A stretch of DNA of 64,000 nucleotides from Oceanospirillaceae bacterium (lineage in GTDB: Bacteria; Pseudomonadota; Gammaproteobacteria; Pseudomonadales; Balneatricaceae), in the NCBI GenBank assembly GCA_013215375.1, contig JABSRB010000013.1:1-64000 (forward strand). Reading direction: 5' to 3'. A model generated the notes under the pieces. The model worked only from the letters and a program-made list of their open reading frames with translations, ran no database searches and had not been told where the DNA came from. The translations under genes were made by a program, and so were the position numbers. Below are positions 9,934 to 18,287 of this stretch, piece by piece. Within the stretch, counting starts at the first letter, position 1. Every line of letters starts with the position of its first letter.

Positions 9934-10794
9934 GTGTCTGTATTACTTGAGCCTTTTGGCTACGATTATATGATAAATGCACTCTTTGTCAGCTCCTTAA
10001 TAGGTGCTGTGTGCGCTTTTCTCTCCGCGTTTTTGATGTTGCGTGGCTGGTCCTTAATTGCCGATGCTCTCTCCCATGCAAGCGTCCCTGGTGTTGCTGT
10101 TGCCTACATGGCAGGGCTGCCCTTTTCCATAGGCGCATTTGTCTCAGGTGGTCTTGCTGCCGTGGCGATCCTATTTGTTAAGCAACGCAGTGTATTAAAA
10201 GAAGATGTGGCTATCGGCCTTATTTTTACCAGCTTTTTTGCCGCAGGTTTGTTCCTTTTATCGCTTTCGCCCAGTTCAGTTGACCTACAGCGGATTCTAA
10301 TGGGTAACATCCTGGCGATCGCACCTTGGGATACTTTTCAACTGGTCATTATTAGCATCATTACACTGTTATTTTTAGGCTGTTACTGGAAAGATTTACT
10401 GCTGGTGTTCTTTGATGAGCAACAGGCATGGACCGTGGGAATCAGTCCGACACGATTGCAAATTGCATTCTTTGCCTGTTTGAGTGCAACCACCCTAGCG
10501 GCAATGCAAACGGTAGGTGCGCTGTTAGTAATAGCCGTTGTTGTTACACCAGGGGCGACTGCATATCTGCTGAGCGATCGGTTTTTGCACATTATCGGCA
10601 TCAGCATCACCATCGGTGTTCTCAGTGGTTTTTTGGGCACCTATATTAGCTATTTTTTAGATGGTGCTACCGGCGCAGTGATCGTCTGCCTGCAATCGGC
10701 CTGCTTCGCAATCGCCTTTATCTTTGCGCCTAAACAAGGACTATTAAGTCACAGGAAAAGAGCAAAGTTAGCACTAAGGAGCTTATATGTTTGA
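9934..10794 (+). CDS. sitC: Mn/Fe ABC transporter permease 1
   Basis: A 286-residue permease of the ABC-3 family with about eight hydrophobic helices and the family motif LRGWSLIADALSHASVPGVA. It starts at GTG directly after the sitB stop; AGGAAGGAG within the end of sitB supports this start. It overlaps the next permease by 8 bases. Two permease genes in series are characteristic of SitCD/YfeCD systems. Confidence 0.92.
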   Translation: MSVLLEPFGYDYMINALFVSSLIGAVCAFLSAFLMLRGWSLIADALSHASVPGVAVAYMAGLPFSIGAFVSGGLAAVAILFVKQRSVLKEDVAIGLIFTSFFAAGLFLLSLSPSSVDLQRILMGNILAIAPWDTFQLVIISIITLLFLGCYWKDLLLVFFDEQQAWTVGISPTRLQIAFFACLSATTLAAMQTVGALLVIAVVVTPGATAYLLSDRFLHIIGISITIGVLSGFLGTYISYFLDGATGAVIVCLQSACFAIAFIFAPKQGLLSHRKRAKLALRSLYV

Positions 10795-11680
10795 GTTCAA
10801 CGCTTTAATAACGACCTTGCTGCTGCCCTTTCAGTTTGTCTTTATGCAACAAGCTTTTATTGTGGTTTTTATACTGAGTCTGCCAATGGCAATACTGTCT
10901 TGTTATATCGTCTTAAAAGGATGGTCACTAATGGGTGATGCAATTGCTCATGCAGTGTTGCCGGGTGTGGTGTTGGCCTATATGCTGGCGATTCCGCTCT
11001 CTATCGGTGCATTTGCTGCAGGCTTGTGCTGCGCGCTTACTACCGGATTTATCAAAGAGAATTCGCGTTTAAGAGAAGATACCATCATGGGTATCGTCTT
11101 TTCTGCGATGTTCGCTATTGGCATCATTTTATTTCACAAAGCTGAAACGGAATTGCATCTTACTCACCTGCTGCTAGGTGACATTTTAGGCATCAGTTTA
11201 GCGAGCATGATTGAAACCAGCTTGATAGGTTTATTTGTATTAGCCGTAATGGTCATAAGAGGAAGAGATCTGCTGTTACTAATATTTGATCCACAACAGG
11301 CGCAAATAACCGGAATATCAATAAAGTTTTGGCACTATGCGTTTCAAGTGTTACTCGCTTTAACCATAGTAGCGGCCTTGCAAGCAGTGGGTATGATATT
11401 GTCTATCGCACTTTTAATAGCGCCTGGTGCCTGTGCTTTACTGGTCACAAAACGTTTTGCCACTATGTTGAAAATATCAGTAGCCGTCGCCATGAGCAGT
11501 TCAGTGCTAGGTGTTTACGCCAGTTTTTATATCGATAGCGCTCCTGCAGCGACTATCGTGCTATTTATGTCCTTTATCTTCATATTATTGTTTATCTATA
11601 AAACGAACCAGCAACGCATCCTTTTGCATCAGAGAAAAACTGCTAAATTTTCCCTTGTCGATAACAAGGTTTCGTTATAA
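10787..11680 (+). CDS. sitD: Mn/Fe ABC transporter permease 2
   Basis: A 297-residue ABC-3 permease similar to the preceding one, with the family motif LKGWSLMGDAIAHAVLPGVVLA. Known: SitC/SitD-type proteins pair to form the membrane channel. Last gene of the operon. Its stop overlaps the convergent ybaK stop by 6 bases, so no terminator fits between them. Confidence 0.92.
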   Translation: MFEFNALITTLLLPFQFVFMQQAFIVVFILSLPMAILSCYIVLKGWSLMGDAIAHAVLPGVVLAYMLAIPLSIGAFAAGLCCALTTGFIKENSRLREDTIMGIVFSAMFAIGIILFHKAETELHLTHLLLGDILGISLASMIETSLIGLFVLAVMVIRGRDLLLLIFDPQQAQITGISIKFWHYAFQVLLALTIVAALQAVGMILSIALLIAPGACALLVTKRFATMLKISVAVAMSSSVLGVYASFYIDSAPAATIVLFMSFIFILLFIYKTNQQRILLHQRKTAKFSLVDNKVSL

Positions 11681-12142
11681 ACAAATCTCTGCAAAGTTAG
11701 CCCGGGTTAGGCGTGCCAAATCAGTAGGGGCCAGTTCTATTTCTAGGCCTCTTTTCCCCGCACTAACCAACATTATTGCCAATGTCTGGGCCGACAAATC
11801 AATCACTGTACGCAACGCTTTCTTCTGACCTAAAGGACTCACCCCACCTAAAACATAACCAGAGGAACGCACTACACTATCCTTATCAGCCATACTGCTC
11901 TTTTTCGCCCCCAAAGCTTTTGCTATACGCTTGAAGCTCAACTTTTGAGCGACAGGAATAATAGCAACGGCCAGCTCATGGTTATCTAACATCACTACCA
12001 AGGTTTTAAAGACTAACTCCTGATCAATATTTAATTTTTCTACCGCTTCTAACCCATAAGCTTGTGTTGTCGGTTCATGTTGATATTTATATATTTTATG
12101 GGATATTTTTTGCTTTTTTAAGCAATTAAGCGCCGGTGTCAT
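11675..12142 (-). CDS. ybaK: Cys-tRNA(Pro)/Cys-tRNA(Cys) deacylase YbaK
   Basis: A 155-residue YbaK/EbsC-family protein. Visible family features are KTLVVMLD, a conserved lysine in QKLSFKRIAKALGAKKSSMAD, and GYVLGGVSPLGQKK. Known role: hydrolyses mischarged Cys-tRNA(Pro). The start at 12142 (MTPALN) matches the usual N-terminus. A longer frame upstream would overlap the acetyltransferase gene and add an implausible poly-Leu stretch. Probably co-transcribed with the acetyltransferase and XRE genes, which lie upstream on the same strand. Confidence 0.9.
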   Translation of the reverse strand: MTPALNCLKKQKISHKIYKYQHEPTTQAYGLEAVEKLNIDQELVFKTLVVMLDNHELAVAIIPVAQKLSFKRIAKALGAKKSSMADKDSVVRSSGYVLGGVSPLGQKKALRTVIDLSAQTLAIMLVSAGKRGLEIELAPTDLARLTRANFAEICL

Positions 12143-12161
12143 ATAGATGCCATTGTAGTGT

Positions 12162-12692
12162 TTACCAACGAATATTTTTATACATAATAGTAGTAGCAGC
12201 AAAACCATCAAGTTCGGGGTTTTGGGCAAAGCCGGGGATCATTCCAACACTAACATACCCCAGCGCAGAGTATAGATGTTCTGCATTTTCACCCGTTTTA
12301 GTATCTAATACTAACAAGGTACGGCCTTTTAATAACGCCTCTTGCTCAAGTCTTTGCATTAACGCTGTTGCGATGCCTTTACGCTGATGTTGTGGGTGGA
12401 CCAGCAACTTAGCGACATCCGCACGGTGCGCTTGATTATCCGGCAAATCAAAATGTAACTGTACTGTGCCAATGATTATTCCATCTTGTTCTGCCACCAT
12501 TAACACTATCGTTTGCGCGTGCACCTTCTCATAGACTTGCTGCCAATAAAGATTGGCTTGCTCAACATCAAAAGGAAGTAAAAAGCCGATACTTGCCCCC
12601 TGTTGTACACATTGACTCAGAATCACTGATAACGGAACAATTGCTTCTCTTTCATTTTCAGGGCTGATGGTTCGAAGGTTAATTTGTGACAT
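12162..12692 (-). CDS. GNAT family N-acetyltransferase
   Basis: A 176-residue GNAT protein. The acetyl-CoA-binding motif A is visible as VAKLLVHPQHQRKGIATALM (Q/R-x-x-G-x-A). A C-terminal beta strand follows (YSALGYVSVGMIPGFAQNP). The substrate is unknown. It begins 4 bases after the stop of the XRE-cupin regulator. This pairing of an XRE-cupin regulator with an acetyltransferase recurs in bacteria and suggests local control. Confidence 0.88.
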   Translation of the reverse strand: MSQINLRTISPENEREAIVPLSVILSQCVQQGASIGFLLPFDVEQANLYWQQVYEKVHAQTIVLMVAEQDGIIIGTVQLHFDLPDNQAHRADVAKLLVHPQHQRKGIATALMQRLEQEALLKGRTLLVLDTKTGENAEHLYSALGYVSVGMIPGFAQNPELDGFAATTIMYKNIRW

Positions 12693-12696
12693 TGAC

Positions 12697-13257
12697 TCAT
12701 CTCACTAAGACTATTAAATATTGCGCATCAATTGTCCCATTGGCCTTAAATTGACTGCCCGAATTAAGTTGATAACGTAAACAGTCACCCGCATTTAATA
12801 CGTAACACTCATTTTCGATGACTAATTCTAACGATCCTTCAAGCATCACCAAGTGATGTTCGCAAGCGACAGAACTAGCGTGCTCATAGGTAATTTCTGC
12901 GCCCACTTTTAAATGACAACGAATCACCTCAGCCTTAAAATTTGCATTCGGTGGCGAGACACTACGACGGGTAAACCCTGTGTGTTGATCTTGCCACTGT
13001 ATCTGCTGCGCGTATTTAATTAAAGAGGCGTCATTACTCTCAAACATCGCCAATAGCGATGACATGCTTGTCCCTAGCGCATCACATAGTTTAGCCAGGA
13101 CCTGAGTGGTAGGACTCACTTCAGCATTTTCTATTCGCGAGATACTAGCCCTACTAATGGTTGATAATTGCGCGAGTTCTGTTAATGAATAACCTTTGGT
13201 TATTCGCAACTGTTTAAGTTTAATGGCTAGCTCATCGTCTAAATTCAATTCGTACAT
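12697..13257 (-). CDS. XRE-family regulator with C-terminal cupin
   Basis: 186 residues: an N-terminal helix-turn-helix (about residues 12-66; GYSLTELAQLSTISRASISRIEN) and a C-terminal cupin (about 105-186; HHLVMLEGSLELVIENECYVLNAGDCLRYQ). Known: such proteins are ligand-responsive regulators, often autoregulated. The gene heads an apparent operon with the acetyltransferase and ybaK. The palindromes at 13271-13300 are candidate binding sites. Confidence 0.9.
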   Translation of the reverse strand: MYELNLDDELAIKLKQLRITKGYSLTELAQLSTISRASISRIENAEVSPTTQVLAKLCDALGTSMSSLLAMFESNDASLIKYAQQIQWQDQHTGFTRRSVSPPNANFKAEVIRCHLKVGAEITYEHASSVACEHHLVMLEGSLELVIENECYVLNAGDCLRYQLNSGSQFKANGTIDAQYLIVLVR

Positions 13258-13270
13258 CCTAAATCACATT

Positions 13271-13300
13271 CTCATATATGAGATATTTATATCATATGAG
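13271..13300 (-). promoter_or_regulatory. paired palindromes before the XRE-cupin gene
   Basis: CTCATATATGAG (13271-13282) is a perfect palindrome, followed 8 bases later by ATCATATGAG (13291-13300), which repeats the same half-sites. The position, 14-43 bases before the regulator start, suits autoregulation. No binding data; inference from position and symmetry. Confidence 0.45.
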
Positions 13301-13421
13301 GAACAAGTGTCAACTATGAGCTCTAGTTAGTAGCAGTGAATTAGACCAAGCTCGATCGATAAAGAGCGAGTTAACCGCAGATATTTGCACTTTTACTGGA
13401 TTAAAAAAAGAAGAATTAATG

Positions 13422-13445
13422 AGCCGGTTTTGATTAAAACCGGCT
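13422..13445 (-). terminator. hairpin terminator of the secreted-protein gene
   Basis: A perfect 10-bp stem (AGCCGGTTTT with its complement), loop of 4, lying 14 bases beyond the stop of the leftward gene. It is followed leftward by a T/C-rich tract ending in seven T. Confidence 0.65.
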
Positions 13446-13459
13446 AAAAGTTAAAAGTA

Positions 13460-13921
13460 TTAATTAGCTGCGATTAGTGGCTGGCATAAACTAGAGAACA
13501 ACTTTGCTGAAAGTTCTTTCATCGCCTGAGCAGGAGGAATTCCTTTAATGGCCGAATGCATAGCTGCACCGTCAACCATATGTGATTGAGCGGCACCTAT
13601 CGCGAAATAAAAGTCATCGCGTCTATCTAAAGTAGTGATAGCACTATTTTGGCGGTGATAAACCACCTTGAGCATATCTCTAAAGGGCACTGGATCTTCT
13701 TCCATACCACTGGCTAAACGGGTACATGTATAGACAACCTGCAATTCTGATCGTCTATTGATTCTATCGATTGTATCCCACTCAGTGGTCACTTGGGCTA
13801 TCCGTTGACCCTCTAAAATTCCGTCTTTATAGCTGCGCTCAAAAATAGGCATGTTGGCACTAACAGGTAAAATGAGGTTTATAAATACTACTGCTAGCCA
13901 AAAATTAATAAGCTTTTTCAT
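13460..13921 (-). CDS. hypothetical secreted protein
   Basis: 153 residues, not recognised. The start at 13921 follows a strong GAGGAGGT by 4 bases; an upstream in-frame codon at 13981 has no such site. An N-terminal signal peptide (LINFWLAVVFINLILPVSA) precedes a mature part of about 130 residues. That part has two cysteines, YTCTRLASGMEEDPVPF and SSLCQPL, which could form a disulfide, and an Ala-rich helical C-terminus. It stands alone with its own terminator. No function proposed. Confidence 0.75.
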   Translation of the reverse strand: MKKLINFWLAVVFINLILPVSANMPIFERSYKDGILEGQRIAQVTTEWDTIDRINRRSELQVVYTCTRLASGMEEDPVPFRDMLKVVYHRQNSAITTLDRRDDFYFAIGAAQSHMVDGAAMHSAIKGIPPAQAMKELSAKLFSSLCQPLIAAN

Positions 13922-14121
13922 CTGTACCTCCTCAACACGTATCACACTAGCCAATGTGTATATAGAGATATTAATTAGCATATCTGCATACAGGGAATGG
14001 CCTGATCACATGTTCTATGGATATAGTCTAGTTCAAAATCAATTTTTATATATTTCAAACTTAATTGATATTGGGAAAACTCCCAAAACACAGACTTTCT
14101 AACGGCCGTATTAATTTAATG

Positions 14122-14751
14122 TTAACTTTTGTTGTGCACAAATTGCGGTAATTTTAAGCGATATACTATTGCCAGTGCTCTGAGACAAAAACCCGCAAAA
14201 AAAGCAGCGATCACAATGAATAATTCAGGCACCTGCAGGTGAAACAAGACGACATACGTAAGGGATGCAAATAATGCACAACTAATGTACATTTCTGGTC
14301 GCATTAACATCAAAGTGTCTGCGCAAAGTACATCACGCATTATCCCGCCAAATGTCGCTGACATTACTCCCATGACTACAGCAACTAACAACGGTGCCTC
14401 ATGTATAAGTGCGACTTGCGTACCCATCACGGCAAATATCGAGAGCCCGATTGCATCCATCCAAACGATCCAAAAATCACGTTTTAAAAATAATCGAATA
14501 GCAAAGTATGTCAAAGTAGATGAGCCTATGCATAAATAAATGGTCAGTGGCTCTTGCACCCAAAACACCGGTATATCTAATAACAGATCTCGTAAAGTAC
14601 CACCGCCGACCCCTGTGACAGCGCCCATCAAGATAAAGCCTAAAATATCCATGCCTTTAGTTGCAGCAATTAAAGCCCCTGATATAGAGAATACAATCAC
14701 TCCAGAAACAGAGAAAATGTAGATGAGCTGATTTATTAATTGTTCGAACAT
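14122..14751 (-). CDS. TRIC/UPF0126 family membrane channel (YicG-like)
   Basis: 209 residues, about seven hydrophobic helices, in two related halves each with the family glycine-rich motif: GAVTGVGGGTLRDLLLD and GVMSATFGGIMRDVLC. Known: bacterial UPF0126 proteins are prokaryotic homologues of trimeric intracellular cation (TRIC) channels and are K+-conducting in studied cases; one relative has been linked to glycine uptake. The physiological role here is not shown by context. Confidence 0.88.
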   Translation of the reverse strand: MFEQLINQLIYIFSVSGVIVFSISGALIAATKGMDILGFILMGAVTGVGGGTLRDLLLDIPVFWVQEPLTIYLCIGSSTLTYFAIRLFLKRDFWIVWMDAIGLSIFAVMGTQVALIHEAPLLVAVVMGVMSATFGGIMRDVLCADTLMLMRPEMYISCALFASLTYVVLFHLQVPELFIVIAAFFAGFCLRALAIVYRLKLPQFVHNKS

Positions 14752-14831
14752 TTAAATCCTTGATGAATTATTTAAAAAGCAGATTTTAAAAGAAATAGCG
14801 CTATTTTACAGTAATATTTTGTGAATTAAAC

Positions 14832-14860
14832 TTATCGGCAACGGTCGTAAACGTTATAAT
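14832..14860 (+). promoter_or_regulatory. candidate sigma-70 promoter for the tiny lipoprotein genes
   Basis: A perfect -10 box TATAAT (14855-14860) lies 17 bases after a weak -35 (TTATCG, 14832-14837). Transcription would start near 14867, giving a leader of about 18 bases before the first small gene. Confidence 0.55.
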
Positions 14861-14884
14861 GAAGATAAATAACGGGAGAGATAA

Positions 14885-14980
14885 ATGCGCATTATTTTAT
14901 TAGCAATGGTATGCCTTACTTTGACAGCATGTGTGGGCATCCCTGACACAGACGGTTTTTTTGGTATTCCAGGAATTTAA
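14885..14980 (+). CDS. tiny lipoprotein 1 (31 residues)
   Basis: 31 codons with a strong ribosome site (GGGAGAG, 4 bases before ATG). The product has a short hydrophobic signal and a perfect lipobox LTAC with Cys16, leaving a 16-residue mature lipopeptide that begins CVGIP and ends GIPGI. No family recognised. The next gene encodes an even shorter protein with Cys at the same position and the same CVGIPG theme, which argues that both are real. Inference: exported, lipid-anchored peptides of unknown role. The gene is too short for routine gene finders. Confidence 0.7.
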   Translation: MRIILLAMVCLTLTACVGIPDTDGFFGIPGI

Positions 14981-15001
14981 CCATAACTATAGGGATTAGA
15001 C

Positions 15002-15070
15002 ATGACAAAATTAACAATGATCAGCCTAGTACTACTCTTACAGGGCTGTGTAGGAATACCAGGCTTTTAG
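15002..15070 (+). CDS. tiny lipoprotein 2 (22 residues)
   Basis: 22 codons with AGGGA 6 bases before ATG, followed 16 bases later by a strong terminator. The product is a lipoprotein signal with lipobox LQGC (Gln at -2 is unusual but tolerated) and Cys16. The mature peptide would be only seven residues, CVGIPGF. It repeats the CVGIP...GIPG motif of its neighbour, so the pair probably arose by duplication. Either an exported lipopeptide or a source of a signal-peptide fragment; both are inference. Confidence 0.65.
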   Translation: MTKLTMISLVLLLQGCVGIPGF

Positions 15071-15086
15071 CAGGTACAGATTAACG

Positions 15087-15124
15087 AAAAAAGGTGCTTT
15101 TATTTAATAAAAGCACCTTTTTTT
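15087..15124 (+). terminator. Rho-independent terminator of the tiny lipoprotein unit
   Basis: A 12-bp stem (GGTGCTTTTATT with its complement) flanked by A-run and T-run (seven or more T). The A/T flanks make it potentially bidirectional. It abuts hairpin repeat copy 2. Confidence 0.9.
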
Positions 15125-15221
15125 ATGTTCAGGATGAATGGTATAGCTCGGTGGCAAGGCAGAATTTTGTTCCCGACAAATCCTAAGTACCTACTATCCC
15201 TGTGGGCAATGCCAAAGAGCT
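15125..15221 (-). repeat. bipartite hairpin repeat, long-loop form, copy 2
   Basis: Stem 1 is AGCTC (15145-15149) + TGGCA (15152-15156) paired with TGCCA (15210-15214) + GAGCT (15217-15221). Its loop contains the core 15159-15186 shared with the copy at 4889-4916. Stem 2 is GTTCA (15127-15131), loop GGA, TGAAT. It joins the terminator A/T tract directly, as do copies 3 and 4 at 34.5 and 41.8 kb. Oriented opposite to those copies. Confidence 0.75.
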
Positions 15222-15264
15222 ATTTTTGGCATCCTTACTCAGTCACCTTCAAGTGAGGTAAATA

Positions 15265-16545
15265 TTACTCAACTAACGACTTAAATAAGACATCAAATTT
15301 ATCTAGCCCCTCATTTGCCAACTCGTCCGAAATGGTTAACACGGGTAGAAAACGAATCACATTGGCATAAAAACCACAGGCTAATAAAATAAGTCCGTGC
15401 TCAGCGGCAGCCCCTATAATTTGCTGTGTTAGCTGAGTATTAGCCTGTTCAACATCGCCATCAATCATCAGCTCTATGGCAATCATAGCGCCTTGATTAC
15501 GCACCTCGCTTATCAATTGAGGATAGCGCTGTTGCAGCTCGGTTAAGCGATTATTAAACAGCGACCCAATGTGCACCGAACGCTCAATTAAATTTTCCTC
15601 TTCTATTACTTCCAATACAGCCAACGCAGCGGCGCAAGCAACAGGTGAGCCACCGTAAGTTCCGCCGAGACCACCAGGCAGTGGTGCATCCATGATATGT
15701 GATTTACCGACGACCGCCGCCAGTGGGAAACCACCTGCTATGCCTTTAGCCATCGTCATTAAGTCAGCTTCAACACCTGAGTGTTCAAAACTAAACATTT
15801 TACCCGTACGACCAAAACCGGTTTGTATCTCATCAGCGATTAACATGATGCCGTGCTCGTCACAAAGCTCACGAAGTGCCACTAAAAACTCTTTTGGTGC
15901 CGCATAGAACCCCCCTTCACCCTGCACCGGCTCAACTATAATTGCCGCCACATCAGAAGGTGCTATATCTACTTTAAATAAATTTTCTAGGGCTTTTAAC
16001 GATTGTTTAACACTAATATCATGTAAAGCCACTGGGAAAGGCGCATGAAATATATCACTTGGGAAAGGCCCAAATAAGTTTTTGTATGGGGTGATTTTTC
16101 CGGTAAGCGCCATGGTCAAGTTAGTACGTCCATGAAAACCACCATTAAAGGCGATCACACCGCGACGACCTGTGTATGCTCTCGCTATTTTCACACAGTT
16201 CTCAACGGCCTCTGCGCCAGTGGATACAAATATCGCCTTTTTCTCACTGTCTCCAGGGGCTATATCAACCAGCTTTTCAGCCAATTCAACAGCGACTTCA
16301 TAGGGATTTACCATCACGCAGGTATGGCTAAATTTTTGTAACTGCTCAGTGGCTGCTGCAACGACTTTGGGATGACTGTGACCGGTATTACAGACGGCAA
16401 TACCCGCACCAAAATCTAAATAGCGCTTGCCATCGACATCCCAAATTTCAGCACCTTTGGCGCGTTCGACATAAACTGGGTATAAGTTCCCTTGCCCACG
16501 AGCGATTACTTTTACTTTACGCAGTTGTAATTCGTTGTTTGTCAT
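15265..16545 (-). CDS. gabT: 4-aminobutyrate aminotransferase
   Basis: 426-residue class III PLP aminotransferase. Motifs: NTGHSHPKV, FVSTGAEAVENCVKIARAYTGR, GFHGRTNLTMALTGK, LIADEIQTGFGRTGK, and the PLP lysine in MAKGIAGGFPLAAVVG. Known role: GABA + 2-oxoglutarate to succinate semialdehyde + glutamate. It follows gabD by 47 bases on the same strand, forming a GABA-catabolism operon ending in succinate. A role on related omega-amino acids cannot be excluded. Confidence 0.95.
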   Translation of the reverse strand: MTNNELQLRKVKVIARGQGNLYPVYVERAKGAEIWDVDGKRYLDFGAGIAVCNTGHSHPKVVAAATEQLQKFSHTCVMVNPYEVAVELAEKLVDIAPGDSEKKAIFVSTGAEAVENCVKIARAYTGRRGVIAFNGGFHGRTNLTMALTGKITPYKNLFGPFPSDIFHAPFPVALHDISVKQSLKALENLFKVDIAPSDVAAIIVEPVQGEGGFYAAPKEFLVALRELCDEHGIMLIADEIQTGFGRTGKMFSFEHSGVEADLMTMAKGIAGGFPLAAVVGKSHIMDAPLPGGLGGTYGGSPVACAAALAVLEVIEEENLIERSVHIGSLFNNRLTELQQRYPQLISEVRNQGAMIAIELMIDGDVEQANTQLTQQIIGAAAEHGLILLACGFYANVIRFLPVLTISDELANEGLDKFDVLFKSLVE

Positions 16546-16592
16546 TAGTGTATTCCTAATATTATTCTTTATATTAATAGCCTAAGCCATTG

Positions 16593-18083
16593 TTATTTAT
16601 CCATAGAACCAAAGCAGATGTATTTAATTTCCAGGTAATCATCCAATCCATACTTTGATCCTTCACGTCCTTGACCTGACTCTTTTACGCCACCAAAAGG
16701 CACTGTTTCAGCACTGATTGCCGTTTCGTTAACCCCGACCATGCCATACTCTAGCGCCTCAGCTACACGCCACGAGCGACGCATGCTTTCAGTGTAGACA
16801 TAAGCGGCCAGCCCGAAGGGTGTATCGTTAGACATATCAATCGCTTGTTGTTCGGTATCAAAGGGGTAAATAGCGGCCACAGGGCCAAATATCTCTTCAT
16901 TAAAGATAGCCATTTCACGGGTCAAATCGGTCAAAATAGTCGCTGGGTAAAAATAACCCGTACTGTCATTTTTTTCGCCGCCACAAACCAGATTAGCTCC
17001 TTGCGCCACAGCATGTTGTACTTTTGCATCAACATTATCGACAGCCGTTTGTGTGATCAGGGGGCCATGAGTACTGTTGCCATCACTATAGGTGCCAAAA
17101 TTGAAGGTGCTAGCTGCATCTTGTAAACGTGCAATAAAGGTATCGTATATACCCTTTTGCACTAAGATCCGGTTGGCACTGATGCAGGTCTGACCGCTGT
17201 TTCTAAATTTAGCGTTAATAATGCCTGGCATCACTAGATCCAAATCAGCGTCGTCAAAGATAACGATGGGAGCGTTGCCGCCTAATTCCATTGAAGTGCG
17301 CTTTACGGTATTGGCACACTGTGCCATCAGCAGTTTTCCTACTGGGGTAGAGCCGGTAAAGGTCAGTTTTTTAACACGTTTATTGGAGGTAAGCTCACCA
17401 CCAATGGCTACCGCATCGACACCGGTAATAATGTTTAATAGCCCAGCGGGCAGCTCTGCTCTATGGGCAAGTTCAGCCAACGCCAGCGCTGAAAGCGGCG
17501 TTTCTGCAGCGGGTTTTAAAACCACCGCACAGCCTACTGCAAGCGCTGGCGCTACTTTGCGGGTAATCATCGCGCTGGGGAAATTCCACGGAGTTATTGC
17601 TGCCACCACACCTATCGCCTGTTTAATGGTTATACCACGACGATCTGTTTGCGCAGAAGAGATCACATCACCATAAACACGCTTGCCCTCTTCGGCAAAC
17701 CACTTGATGAATGAGGCGCTGTAGGCTATTTCACCACGGGACTCCGCTAGCATTTTGCCCTGCTCTGCACTCATTATAATCGCTAGATCTTCAGTATTAT
17801 CAACAATTAACTGATACCAACGCTCCAAAATATCACTGCGTTGCTTCGGCGCTTTAGCTCGCCATTCACGCATCGCTGTATCGGCCAGCTCAATCGCCTG
17901 GGCTGTTTCAGCGGCACCTAGATCTGCAACTCTCGCAATAATTTTTTGAGTGGCCGGATCAACTACATCAAAGGTATTATTACTTTGCGCATCTACCCAG
18001 CGCCCGCCAATATAAGCTTGCTCTTTCAACAAACTCGCATCTGCTAGCTGATCAATTAATGGTATTGTCATTTCTCTCTCCAA
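16593..18083 (-). CDS. gabD: succinate-semialdehyde dehydrogenase
   Basis: 496-residue aldehyde dehydrogenase with the glycine-containing NAD(P) motif FTGSTPVGKLLM, general-base Glu in ELGGNAP and catalytic Cys in NSGQTCISANRI. Sequence and neighbour gabT fit GabD, which oxidises succinate semialdehyde to succinate for the TCA cycle. Two start codons are possible, M1 or M5; the downstream one (MTIPL) is closer to the usual N-terminus and the distance to the GAGAG site favours it slightly. Divergent from a LysR regulator. Confidence 0.94.
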   Translation of the reverse strand: MEREMTIPLIDQLADASLLKEQAYIGGRWVDAQSNNTFDVVDPATQKIIARVADLGAAETAQAIELADTAMREWRAKAPKQRSDILERWYQLIVDNTEDLAIIMSAEQGKMLAESRGEIAYSASFIKWFAEEGKRVYGDVISSAQTDRRGITIKQAIGVVAAITPWNFPSAMITRKVAPALAVGCAVVLKPAAETPLSALALAELAHRAELPAGLLNIITGVDAVAIGGELTSNKRVKKLTFTGSTPVGKLLMAQCANTVKRTSMELGGNAPIVIFDDADLDLVMPGIINAKFRNSGQTCISANRILVQKGIYDTFIARLQDAASTFNFGTYSDGNSTHGPLITQTAVDNVDAKVQHAVAQGANLVCGGEKNDSTGYFYPATILTDLTREMAIFNEEIFGPVAAIYPFDTEQQAIDMSNDTPFGLAAYVYTESMRRSWRVAEALEYGMVGVNETAISAETVPFGGVKESGQGREGSKYGLDDYLEIKYICFGSMDK

Positions 18084-18287
18084 TAAGTCTGAGCGCTACT
18101 ATTAACAACATAGCAGTATATATTTGAAAGCATTTATAATCCTTTTTTACTATGGTTTATATAATGCTTTTGATGGTGTTACAATTGCTTAATCAATTGT
18201 ATTGAGCGAGCCTGCAACAAACAGCAAAAATTCACTTGTGCTAATTTGGCTGCAGCCTATTCATCTGTATTAATATTAAGGTAACTC

